The translations under genes and the position numbers were made by a program. 64,000 nucleotides of DNA, from the NCBI GenBank assembly GCA_020226215.1, contig CM035226.1:92032895-92096894 (forward strand), in the 5' to 3' direction. The stretch comes from Sindora glabra. Lineage: Eukaryota; Streptophyta; Magnoliopsida; Fabales; Fabaceae. The notes under the pieces are model-generated. The model was not told where the DNA came from. It was given only the letters and a program-made list of their open reading frames with translations, and did not search any database. The stretch's first letter is position 1, and each line of letters starts with the position of its first letter. Of this stretch, positions 37,605 through 49,321 are shown one piece after another.

Positions 37605-39125
37605 CTAAAAGAGAAATGCATGTGTGACATTTAGTAAGTGCCTATTCTTCCTTTTAGTTGTCCTATTTTGTTGGGGTGTATAAACTAAGGGAGAGAATAA
37701 TTTAAACATTTGACTAAAATTGACTAATCCAAACTGAATATAACCAATTATTTTAGGTTTTACAAGTATGATTGGATGAAATTGGTAAAAAAAATTTGTA
37801 AAATGAATTACCATGGTTAATTTTAGATGTAATATAAAAGACCTACACAAATACATAACTAACCGTCAAATGTTATAGTTTATATTTATTTTCTTTTCGT
37901 ATTATAATTTGTAACTATGTCGCATTATCATCTTTCTTCATCCTTACTTTATTGCTTTTGCTTGTCTTTCCAAATCCTTTTAAATCTTTCTTTTTAGTCT
38001 TTTTATGCATTATTGGATTACTTGTATCAGATTTCTATATACTATTTTAATATTTTTTATTAACACTTATAATTTATTAATCCTTTTAGACTTTTTACTT
38101 AGATAACTAGGTAGATTTCTTTCTTTTTTTTAACATTTTCTCGTCTTTCAAATCTTTTTCTTCGTTTAATTTTCCCTTTTCCTTTTAACTTTTTCCTTCT
38201 TTGAGATATCTTATTCTTCTTTGTTTATTTTTCTTTCACATATTTTATTTTTATATTTCTATATTTTTACTTCAAAGACTCTATTCTCTTATCCTTACCA
38301 TATATGATTTACAATAAATCTAGTTTGAATGATTTATTTTTATATTCTTTGTTTCAATTGATTTGCTTATAAAATTTATCTTTTTATCTTTAACTAAGCT
38401 AGTGATAAAAGAAAAAGTTTCTCAAACTATTCATAATGAGAAAGCAAACTACATAATTCGAATAGAACTATATGACCCAAGATAAAATAAATTTAATCCA
38501 AGATGCTCGATTTAAAGAATTATACAGTTGGCATCAGATGATCACTTTGTCATAGAATCATAAAGTAGTTAGTTTAAATTTTAATGCTAAATCATTCTAA
38601 TTTATTTTGATGCATAACCCTAGTATAAACATAAGATGATCTGTGCACAATTCCTTCTTTCTAAAAGAAAATATTTAAAATTTGATTTAAATATCCCTAG
38701 GCATTATCAATTTTAAATGTTTTTATAAAAATATCAAACAGATTTTTTATCATGTTGTAAAAAAGTGGAAGAATTTTACCAAGTTTAGAGTTTTCCTTTA
38801 ACAAGTACAACCAAGTCATTTTTGTACAATCATTAATAAATGATATCAAGCACATTGCTTTTGAAATATTAGTTACCATAAAAGGTCCTTATATATTCAA
38901 GTTTATAAGGGAGAAATTTGTAGAAAACTTTATGATGGTGCTTAGCAAGTTCACAAGTCTCACAGTGTAAATCATTATATTAATGTTTTTAAATAATGTA
39001 GGAAACATAGTTCTTAAAAGTGTAAAAGAAGGATAACCTAATCTATAATGATATAGCCAAATATCATTTCTAGTATTGTGCATAACTCTAGAAGTGTAAG
39101 ACATAAACTTATTTTTACTCTTCAT
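37605..39125 (-). pseudogene. Copia gag-pre-integrase and integrase core remnant
   Basis: The block at 38889-39125 carries NDIWLYHYRLGYPSFTLLRT, the gag-pre-integrase H-x-RLGHPS pattern. The block at 38697-38879 carries ISFINDCTKMTWLYLLKENS and FKIDNA, the integrase core region. The block at 37605-37856 carries VYTPQQNRTTKRKNRHLLNV, the usual TPQQNG..ERKNRHLL motif with changes. Stops and frameshifts separate the blocks. It continues at 35600-35851 beyond the inserted LTR. Confidence 0.85.
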
Positions 39126-40149
39126 TTTTTAGTTCTTCTAGATAGTAAAGGCCACTCCTCTCCTTAGCACTCCTAATCATCCTCCTTGAAGTCTAATCCT
39201 AAAAACCATAATATATAGGGTAAAACATTATAAAGCAATTTAAGTCTTTGGTGGCCTAATAGATGGATATTAAATTAGATGATAATCATGGAACATGCAA
39301 AACATTTTTAAAGTTTAGAGAAGGAGTTAAACTAATCTTCCTTTGACTAGTAATGGTTATAGGAGAACCATTATCCATAGTAACCTTTTAATCCTTTAAG
39401 AATGGGCTATAAGTTTGAAATATTATGGAAATACATGTCATGTGATTAGTGGCTCCTAAGTCTATGATTTATATATTAAGACTATTTGAAGTTTGTAAGG
39501 CATAGGATATACCTAACTACACAATAGAGCATTTACTAGTAGCGGATTTGGGTAAGGAGTTAAGCAAATTTCTTAGCTGTTCTATTTCTTCTTTCTTGAA
39601 TTCTCAAATTGTAACTCTACAATCACATTTTTCTTGACTAGAATCTTCTGCACTTGATAAACTAGCTTGCCTTTGTCCTTTAAATCCACCATTTCAAGTA
39701 AGAACTTATGCTTTCGATGTAATTTAAAGTAGTTCTCTCTAGTGAGCCTTGGTTTTTTGCAATAAGTTTGCTAGATCTCATCTTTTCCCTTTTTAGATTT
39801 ATGTTTTGCTACTTTATTAATATGTCATAGTGTATTTGATTTAGATCTTTCCTCATTTTTCTTTGTGACCATGGTTGATCCTTCATTAGATTGTCACTTT
39901 ATCATCACATTCTTTCTACTTTCTTTAGCTCGAATAATGGAAAAAACCTTATTTAATAATGGTAAATTGCCCTTTTCTAGAACTTGAACTCTTATTTGAT
40001 TAAAGACCATGTTTAACCCTATAAAAAACTCAAAAATCCTCTTATTTTTTTAAAAAATTATTAAGAAATGTAATATTAGCACTACAACTTAATTTTATAC
40101 TTTGATAATGATCAAGTTCAAGTTAAAAGCTTTTTTATCATATTAAAAT

Positions 40150-40630
40150 ACTTTACGATAGAGAGGTTACCCTATTTGGTAGATAATATTTTTGTTTTTA
40201 TCTTGTAGATTACGGTATTATTCTTCAATTTAAGGTAGGTTTGATAGATGGTTTCCTAAATTTCCTTAGAATTTCACAAAAAACATATAATTTGAAGTTA
40301 TCTCAGGTTGCATTGAATTTCATAACCATGACATAATCATGGAGTCCTTTTTATCTTGTGGTTTGAACTTTAAATCATCCTCTTTGGGTCTAGTTTTAGT
40401 TAAATGACTTAATTTGCCTTTGCCTTTCAAGAAAGTTTTCACTATTTATAACCATTGGAAGTAATTTCTTCCATTTAGCCTATAGGATGGGTTAATACTT
40501 TGAAGTATCCTACTTGTTAGCATTGTTATGATTATAGCTTCATAGGTTGATCCCCTCGATTTGGCTTCTTGTTCTCTCTGAGTAGTTATTCCTAAAGGGA
40601 TTGACATTTTCAATAATGAGGGATGTCAAT
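40150..40630 (-). pseudogene. Copia gag remnant
   Basis: On the minus strand the words LNGRNYFQWL, VKTFLKGKGKLSHLTKTRPK and SMIMSWL.NSMQPEI match the N-terminal gag (UBN2-like) region of plant copia elements, which typically reads LNG.NY..W and later W(L)..SM.P.I. It contains in-frame stops and lies just downstream of the primer-binding site. Further gag and protease sequence toward about 39560 is too decayed to delimit. Confidence 0.7.
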
Positions 40631-40816
40631 AAAATGATTTTGAAGAAAGGTTGGCTATGGAGGCTAGAAGTGAATACATTAAAAGCAAGGAAAAAATATA
40701 GTTATGAAGGTTAGAAACACTAGTAATAAAGGCTGGATAAAAAAGAGGTATTAAGACCTTAGATAGAAGTTTCGAGTTTTGGCAGAAGCATCAAGATTTC
40801 AGAAAGCAGTTTCTTA

Positions 40817-40828
40817 CTCTTGATACCA
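40817..40828 (-). other. Copia primer-binding site
   Basis: TGGTATCAAGAG on the minus strand, immediately after the CA end of the 5' LTR. It resembles the complement of the initiator methionine tRNA 3' end used by most plant copia elements, usually TGGTATCAGAGC; here one A is inserted. Confidence 0.8.
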
Positions 40829-41122
40829 TGAAAGAAAATCAAAATTTTTCTATATTTGATTGGTCTACAATAGAGCAAATATATATAAAAGATTACATGA
40901 GATTTCCTAAAATTATAGAATATATTTCTCACTAAAAGAATCCTTAGAATAAAATAACTCCTAGAATTAAGGAGTTAACCACCTAAAAAAGGAAAAAATA
41001 TTCAAAGAAAAGGAATCTTATTGTTAGCTAGCTAATAGTTATATAAAAAAGGAAGCTAACCATCAACCAACTAATGTTTCTCAAAACACAGCAAAAATAA
41101 TGAAAATTAAACATTTCTAACA
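40829..41122 (-). repeat. Copia 5' LTR
   Basis: Starts TGTTAGAAATG and ends CTTTCA on the minus strand. It is homologous to 33172-33464 throughout. Confidence 0.85.
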
Positions 41123-41127
41123 TTTTT

Positions 41128-41640
41128 TTCTCCCTAGCTAACAATTTTAATTTTTTTCTTGAGATTACAAAAGTACTACACATGTAACCTTGTTTACAAG
41201 TAGCAAATGTGGAAAATTTCAACTATAGGAGTTCTAAAAAATTGAAGGACATTATAGATGAGGTAATGAAGAAGAGACTAGTTCAACTTAGGCAGGTAGG
41301 GGATGTATAGTAGGATGGGCTCCATAAGTATTGGGATGACCTTAAGTTTTCCAAGAAGTCTTACTAAGAGAAGAGAAAATAAAGCTTCGTACGTAGTTAG
41401 GTAGGGGTCATCCTTACAAATTGAAGGTTGTATTTTAGTGGCAAAGCTTTGACTTTGCATATTATGTAACTCATGTTAGCTTTTATTTTTTATATTTTTA
41501 GTTAATTTATATCTTTTTTAGTATCATAATAATTGCATTAAGTTTTTTACTTCTTGTATACAAAGGTTATTGAGACTAGGGTTGAGTCCTTTATAGATGG
41601 GTTATTTTGTTACACTCATTTAATGAAGATGGATCATCAA
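41128..41640 (+). pseudogene. Second CACTA TNPA-like (Ptta/En/Spm) transposase remnant
   Basis: The plus strand reads ENFNYRSSKKLKDIIDEVMK, then KRLVQLRQ before a GTAGGG donor (41291). From about 41307 follow LHKYWDDLKFSKKSY, then in a shifted frame RRENKASYVV and GSSLQIEGCILVAK. At about 41590 comes DGLFCYTHLMKMDH. Compare the family pattern: lysine-rich KD.I..V.KK, W...F...S..NK.NRAS, GGSLHTGGSI..A.H, then E.F..TH. It is distinct from the TNPA at 26460-28540 and lies directly right of the copia insertion. It is the oldest layer of the block. Confidence 0.5.
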
Positions 41641-42437
41641 TGAGTATCCCTATTATATCTTCCTTGGAATTTTTGCTAATTTAGAATTCTTTTATGATGT
41701 TGCGAGAAAAATAATTAGTAGGTTTTATCATGTAAAATTTTTAAAATGAAAGTTTAATAAGGAATAAATAAATTCTAATAATGAGGATTAATTAAATATT
41801 AAGTATTAAATAAAGCTTTTAGAAAAATAAAAAATAAATTATTTGAGTGGGCTTAAAATTGAAAACTTAAAAGGTTTAAGAGAGGAAACATACATTTAGT
41901 AAAATAAATGGAGGTTATAAGTAATTGGGAGTGAATATGTGAATATGGATAAGATTTAGAGCAAAAAGACAAAAAGACCCCAACCTTATTTCCTTAAACT
42001 TTTGCCTTTTCCTTTTTTACCATTCATTTTCTCAAAAATCTTCTAATACACATTCTTGTCCTCTTTCTCCCTTCTTCTACTCATCTTCAATCAAGCCATT
42101 TAAGAGTTAATTTCCATCAAAGTCATACATAATCAAGGTAGTGCTACTCAAATCATTATTAATTTTCATTATAACAAATAATCACTTATACTATAATTAA
42201 AATTGTCACATAAGATTAAATTTTTCATGGCTATATTGCTTAGCCATAGGGAATACTAGTTGGATCAACCTGTGGCACAAGTAATCATGGCATGGAAATT
42301 ATCATAGAAAAAGGGATCCTGTAGCGTAAATGATTTTTTTTCTCTTTTTTTTTTCACTATAGGTTCACTCATGATTAATCATGAGTATAAATATGATAAA
42401 AAAGGTACATCTGTGGTTAATAACTCATATTGTTATA

Positions 42438-42762
42438 AATAAAATTGTAGTAAAAAATAAAATAAAATAGTCACAAAAACTAATTTAACTAGTTAAAATA
42501 GTTTTATTTAAATTGAATCAATTGTCTAACTAACTTGATTGAGTGCTAACTTATCATTTGATTTACATCGACTAAAATTGTGGTAAAAAATAAAATAAAA
42601 TAATTACAAAAAAAAATTTAGTTAGTTAAAATAATTTTTATATATCTAAATTGTTTAAACAATTTGATTAAGTGTTAACTTATCATTTAATTTACATTGA
42701 ATAAAATTATGGCAAAAAACAAAAAAAATAGTTACAAAAACTAATTTAGCTAGTTAAAAATA

Positions 42763-42836
<74 letters not shown>

Positions 42837-42880
42837 TGAATCAATTTGATTGAGTGTTAACTTATCATTTAATTTGTACA
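42438..42880. repeat. Three-copy tandem array, about 130-bp unit, with (TA)n expansion
   Basis: Units begin near 42438, 42571 and 42701, each opening with (A/C)TAAAATT(G/A)T(A/G)G(T/C)AAAAAA. Each continues with ACAAAAACTAATTTA-like and TAGTTAAAATA-like words and closes with GTGTTAACTTATCATTTAAT-like sequence. The third copy has a roughly 70-bp TA run inserted at 42764-42833 where the others have a short TATATAT or TTTAAA. Confidence 0.85.
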
Positions 42881-43641
42881 TTTATTGAAACTATTTAATG
42901 CTTTTAACCCATATTAAACTGGTATAAATTGTCAAAATTTTATCTATTTAGAAATTACAAATTACATTTTCAAGGAATCAAACTTGAATCTATAAGTTAA
43001 GGAATTCTAAGTCTTACCATTACATCAATTTGCTACTCTAATATTATTATATAATATATTTTATACAAAATTTTAGTTAATAGATTGGCTTCATAAATAA
43101 AACTACACTCATGTAGTACTAAGTATATAATGAAAAAATATTATATAAATACATATAATAAACATCACTCATATTGATAAGCTTTATTACTTTATTTTAA
43201 AAAATAATTTTGCATAGACTAAAACTTTATTTATTTTATCACTAATTTTGCTTGTATCAAATTTATTTTTCACAAATATCTTGTATCAATTTTATTTTTT
43301 ATAAGTAATTAATAAATTAATTTCATCCCTCTATTAATATTTTCTATTAATTATTGTTAATTAAATTAATACAAGACAATGGTAAAATTTCTACATCTTT
43401 TAATTAAATTTTTATTACTTTTTAAAGTTTCTTTTAAATCATAAATTATATGAAACAAATACTAATATAAATCATAAATTTGAACTATCATGAATATTTA
43501 AATTTTAATTATAAATTAATATTTAAATTTTTATATATTTATTTACTTTTAATTTTTTGATTTATAATGCCTATTTTTATTATTCATAAATATAAGTTAA
43601 ATTATTTAATCCTTCACAAATTTTTAATATTAATTTCATCC

Positions 43642-43644
<3 letters not shown>

Positions 43645-43715
<71 letters not shown>
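43645..43715. repeat. (TA)n microsatellite
   Basis: Uninterrupted TA run of about 35 units. The isoleucine/tyrosine open frame across it is an artefact. Confidence 0.95.
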
Positions 43716-43717
<2 letters not shown>

Positions 43718-44293
43718 TATTTTTATCTTTCCATTTACTAAGTCATTAACGCATCAGTAGAAATACAAATAAATGGATTAAATTAATTAAATTATTATTT
43801 ATAATGGACCAAATTGATTCAAAATACCTATGAGGAACCAAATTGATGCAATTGAAGTTAATAAGAGATCAAAATGAGATTTTAGATTATTTTATATATA
43901 TTACTCTTTTAAATGTAATTTACTTAAATTTTTTTAATATAATGATCTAATTATTATTCAATTATATATCATTTTACATAGAAATTATTTTTATTTTTTA
44001 ATAGAAGTTTCCTTAATATTATAGTGATGAATGTAAAACTTATTTTTACATATTTCTATGATAAAATTTATTATCACTTATATCATATATCGTACTATTT
44101 ATATATATTATAATAATTTTACTATTTTCATAATATATATATATATGTCATCACATGTTTTAAGAAGAATGTGAATTGATAAAAAAATAAATCATTTTGT
44201 AATGTTTTGTACTATTAATGATCTATTTTTGTTTAAGTGATGTTTTAAAAATTAAACCAAATGACAAACTAGAAAAATTATTACATATGTATG

Positions 44294-44296
<3 letters not shown>

Positions 44297-44349
<53 letters not shown>
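44297..44349. repeat. (TA)n microsatellite
   Basis: Uninterrupted TA run of about 26 units. Confidence 0.95.
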
Positions 44350-44352
<3 letters not shown>

Positions 44353-45689
44353 AATATTATTAATTTTTACTTTTAATATATAAAGAATTTAAATTCATTA
44401 AATATTAGTATAACATAATTTTTAATATATTAAAATATTTATTTTATTAATGTATATTAATTTCATTATATAAATTTAATAAAATAAAAATTAAATGGTT
44501 ATTAATTAATTGTGAAAAACTTTTACTTTCTAATATATATTAAATTGGTACATAAATAAATAATAATTTTTAGGAACTTAATGGTTAAGCTCTTTCTTAT
44601 ATATCCTAAGGTTTGGAATTCAACTTTTTTCTTTATCATTCTACGTAAAATAATAAATGTACATAATTATACAATGTAAGGGTGATATTATCTTTTTACA
44701 TATATTTTATTTATCAATTAATTGAAAATGTTAGATTTAACACCTTTTTTATTTTGGCCATTTAAAGGTTAGTCAATTGATCGAATAAACTCTTCACCAA
44801 ACATCTAAAATAATTGTTTGATCCAGTCAAACAATTAAAGGCCCTTAACTATGCAGATGAATCAACTATTTGCTAATTATTCTGTAATGTCAAATATTAA
44901 CATCTATTATTCACAATCATGAAAATCCATAGATAAGAAATATAATATCAACCAACTCTAGTATTTGGGGGTTACTCCTATCCTACTTACCATTCCCCTT
45001 GTCTACTGCTCATAAGCGCTTGGGTGAGATATGACATATGATAAGACATAAGCAAGAGTGCTCATAAGATAATAGATAACCACCCTTGACATATACTAAA
45101 TTCATTCCAACCCGTAGAAGATGGAACCTTTAGGTAAAAGGTCATGGTTTGACATTATTACAAGTGGAAGCTCCCTGGACTTAGTTTTCGATGTTTATAT
45201 AAAGAAAACCTAAGTTTTAATACCATACACACATATAAATAAAGCAATCAATCCACCTCATCCCTTCAGAATAATAGTTTTTCTATTTTTCCAACCTTTA
45301 AACATAGTAATAATCCATTTATTTCATAATTATTTTTATTTTTGTAATCATTTCACAGTTTCTCGAATCATCCTATGAACTCATTTTCATATGCATTCCA
45401 ATCCGATCTAGAATTTCAACATTAACACACATATATGCACACACACATAATCACATTCAAGGATTATAAAAACACATTATAGCAATTCATATTATCATAA
45501 TAACTCACTATACGAGACAATTCAATTACACATGTAAAATCAACAAAAATTCATTTAGAGATATACATTAATCCACACAATCTCTAATACCTTGAGGTAA
45601 TACTTAAAATGTTAAAACTTTCAATGCTCGAAGTAATTACTTTAAATGAAGAAGATAAAGAAATTTTATTTAATTAATAGCTAGTTTCA

Positions 45690-45940
45690 AATTTTTATTC
45701 CTTTTAAAGTTTGGGATATTAAAATAATAGTAATGATGACATTTGAACTATATTTATTTAGCTAGTATTAATTCAAGATATGTTTAAAATAATTTCTATA
45801 GGAAATTTCTCATAAGTTGAAAATAATTTTAATAATGATGGGTGCAAGAATTTATGAAATAAATTACTTATAATTGATAAATTATTTTAGGAGTTGTAGG
45901 AGTTTAAAATATTTATTTTAGGATTTTCAAATTTATCAAG

Positions 45941-45993
<53 letters not shown>

Positions 45994-48900
45994 GGGAAAT
46001 GATTGAAATGTGTGAGTTGGAATCTTAAATAAAATAAGTTTTTATGAAAATAGGTTTCTTTAAATAATTATAAGGCTAGGATTTATTGAGGTAAGAAATG
46101 AATGGTAGAGATTTAATTAGGAGTAGGGCTCATGGTGTACTAAAAAGCATTGAATCATTACTTGTAATTCCTTTTTTTTCTTTCTCCCTCCTTTCCTCTC
46201 ATTTTTCCAATTACCCTTCCTCGCTCTTCCTTTCTTTCCTTTAATGCTGTTGCTATTGCTACTTTGAGTAAAGCTATTGTTGCCGCTACTGTGGATGGCC
46301 CTTTCTTTTGATGTTTAGCTCAAATCTCATGTGAAGAACCGCAGTGATGAGGGCAGCAAGCGTAGCTCCTTCTTCCTTTTCAATGTGTCTTCTTTTCATC
46401 CTAACTATTATGTGACTCCCTTCAACTACCAAGCTCTGCCGTGTGCCTATAGTTACTTCTTCATCAGCTTAGGAGCTCTATGGCACAAGATGAAGTCATC
46501 GATTAGAGCTTGAGTATAGGTGTCGCTCCTCTACTTTTTTTTTTTATAAAAGTTTCCATTTTCCAATGTCAACAACCTCTTTAAAGGTAGGTGAGCTTCT
46601 TTGGACTATAAAAACTTGATCTTGAAACTAATGTAGGACTAAACTAGGAAACCTATAAATGTATGCTTGGAATATATGGTGATCTTTTTGCAAAATACAT
46701 AATTTATGCTATACAATGCTAGAGTACTATTATTAAAGTATTTACAAAGTGATATATTCTTATATCCTGAATAATTCCAACTTGATCTTAGAAAATCCAT
46801 TTATAAGTATTATGAGTATATAATGATACCTATGAAAAAATGGAAACTTTATGCCATAAGGTGATTGAGTTAGAAAGTCTTATTATGTTAGTAACTTTAA
46901 TATTTTGGGGTGTCTGAAGTTAATTTGAAAAGTATATTTTATATAGGTTTGACATATAAGATGATACATAGGGATAGTATCATTTTCTAATGGCAAAAAA
47001 TATTATAAGAAACTAATTAGAGTGTTTATGAGATAATATATTGTAATAATTACGGAGATTCAAGTATGACTTAAGAAGTTTAATTATGTGTGAAGTGTGA
47101 CTTGGTAATTTATTTAAAGTTTAGTTAAATGAATATATATATATTGATAAATATATGAGAAAGTAACTGTTTAGTATTATAGAACAAGGTAACTATAGTA
47201 TCCTTGAAATATGAAGTTCTAATATTTTGATGGTTTGATATTTAATTCAAAAAAATCTCCATTTATGAAGAATTTTTGGGTTCTTTTGATAATTTTGAGG
47301 ATACAAAGAAGTAATGCTAAAGAAGGTAAAGTAGCCAAGTTGATCAATTTATGGAATCACATCTTGATATTTTCACCTATAGAAGTATGATACTAAAATT
47401 TTAATATAATAATATATCTTCATTTTTGTGGGTGAATATTATAAAATATGAAAATCTAACAATCTACAATGTAAAAGATATTATGATTCAAATATAAAAC
47501 TATGATATTTAGGAACATCATAAGTGACACCTTGTATTTATAATTTATCATTGTAACTTCTAATTAGGAAAAAGAGAAAAAGTGAAAATGAACCACTCCG
47601 AGTTTCTATGATGGATGCATACTACAAGGTGAGTATATATCTTCCTTAAATAAATATTTTAACACAATTTAAATCATATGACATGTATATAATCTTTCTT
47701 ATAAATGACATGAATTATATACACATCCACCCATAAAACCTTAAAGGAGTAAATTACGTATTATGGACTAGTATTGACTTATCCTTATAGTTATGCATGA
47801 ATAATAGGGAAATAATATTTGTGATGAGGTAATGAGTGATGTGGATCTACCATGTTCAGAAGCCATGATGGTGTCATTATTAGTTATTGACTAATCGTGA
47901 TGGAATTGCAATGGTAAAAGATGTAATTGTATTGTGATTGAGTTTATATCATTATATTTATGTTGGAAAGTGTAGTGTGATCTACATTGGAATGTGAATG
48001 AATGTTATGGCCATGCAAGAGTTATATATTGATGGAATTATAATGGTAAAAGATGTGGTTATATTGTGATTAAGTTTATATCATTATGTGTATGTTGAAA
48101 AGTGTAGTATGATCTATATCAAAATGTGAATGAATATTGTGGCCATGCAAGAGGGTATGATGGTGTTGCTATATATATTATGTTATGAACTTTGGTTTGC
48201 TCTGTGATGATAAAATGTTTACTTTGTATTGATATTGCATTGAATCCCTTGATTTCTAAAGCTAAGCTCCAGTGTGCATATTACAATATAAATTATGCCA
48301 TAAGTGGCATTGGAAATTAAGAAACATGATTGGGGTAATGATGTAAATACCAGATGAAAAATTTTCAATAATAAGATGGGAAGGAGATAAGACTAATCCT
48401 AAAGGAATAAGGATGGATAATTTATGAAGGGTATAAGATTGACTCAGGAGTCAAAACATGGATGCACATGCATTTATCATACATTGTGATGTATTATGAT
48501 GTGATTTTGAATTCTAATTGATTTGATTACTTCTACTTGATGTGATTGTAAAGACTTAATTATGGTTATGATTCATTGGCTATTTATGAATGTGATAACT
48601 ACCTAAAATAGTTTGTGTATAATATGATATTGATATTATGTACCAATAGATGTTTGAGGTTACTATGACTTGCAATGTGGAACGTGGAATGTGGAATATG
48701 GAATCTAAGCTGTTTGCAGGCGAGCACCTAATTTGAGATCTGATTCGTATATTTCAAAAATACAGGGAGTTCATATTATAATTCTTTTTCTAATTAAATA
48801 CTTAACCAACATATAACTATTTAATATAATTGGATCGAAGTTTAGTAGTGGTAGATATTTGCTCACTGAGTTCTCATAACTTACTCCATTTTATTTTTAA

Positions 48901-49321
48901 TATTTTCATGTTTAAACAAGTATATTTGAGCTTCATTGCATCTATAGAAGATTAAAGATTACTTAGTTGGAAGATTTGATAATTGGAATTTTCTTAGAAT
49001 TAAGATTAAGATTACGAATAAAGTTATTTGCATTAGCATAAATATTATATGTGTTGATGCGTTGTGAACCCTACATGTATCTTGAATTGCTATCGAATCT
49101 ATGATAAATACAAATTATGTGATTTAGGGTATATGACTCTTAAAAAATATCTAAAAATAAGGGAAGCTCTACTTGTTTTCCTATAGAATTTTAAATGGAT
49201 TTTGAGTCATTACTAAAATAAGGAAACTTTTGTTAAGTACAATAATAATAAATAGTGTTGAGTTTGGTGGAAAATGGATAATAGGATCTACACAACTCAC
49301 AATCAAGTTTGAGTCGTGACA
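45690..49321 (+). mobile_element. Ty3/gypsy-like LTR, second copy, left end truncated or unclear
   Basis: Homologous in order to both parts of the LTR at 16414-32751. Shared features include the left AT-rich part, the T/C-rich leader near 46160-46260, the GGTAGATAT(T/A)TGCTCA(C/T)TGAGTT block (48866 here, 32270 there) and the terminal GTCGTGACA/GTCATGACA. It ends at 49321. A TGTCA start could not be found near 45690, so the left boundary is set by loss of similarity. No gag-pol adjoins it. It contains a (TA)n tract (45941-45991) and a 132-bp tandem duplication. The open frame at 46331-46513 lies in the leader region and is not convincing. Confidence 0.65.
47899..48162. repeat. Tandem duplication, 132-bp unit
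   Basis: Copies start at 47899 and 48031, both GATGGAATT(G/A). Both run through GGTAAAAGATGT, GTTTATATCATTATNT and TGGCCATGCAAGAG. Roughly 85 percent identical by eye. Found inside the gypsy-like LTR. Confidence 0.85.

Larger units (their letters stand above)
33172..41122 (-). mobile_element. Ty1/copia retrotransposon, full-length but decayed, with nested solo LTR
   Basis: Reads on the minus strand. The two LTRs are 294 and 293 bp. There is a primer-binding site TGGTATCAAGAG right after the 5' LTR and a purine tract GAAGGGGAG right before the 3' LTR. Flanks are TTTTT on both sides (33167-33171 and 41123-41127), consistent with a 5-bp target duplication though low in complexity. In order come gag, gag-pre-integrase, integrase, reverse transcriptase and RNase H remnants, the normal copia order. 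All frames are broken by stops. Without the inserted LTR at 35852-37559 the element is about 6.2 kb. It lies in the older CACTA transposase gene. Confidence 0.85.
41641..45689. other. AT-rich region with repeats and possible LTR scraps
   Basis: No gene supported. About 41690-42120 resembles a gypsy-like LTR end-region, with a pyrimidine-rich leader at 41980-42110 like those of the LTRs at 16414 and 45690. The rest carries the 128-bp tandem array, three long (TA)n tracts and unclassified AT-rich DNA. About 44570-44640 has a tRNA-like arrangement that may be a decayed SINE. Confidence 0.4.

Noticed and set aside
43567..43749. Open frame with long Ile-Tyr repeat
   Set aside because: It is simply the translation of a (TA)n microsatellite.
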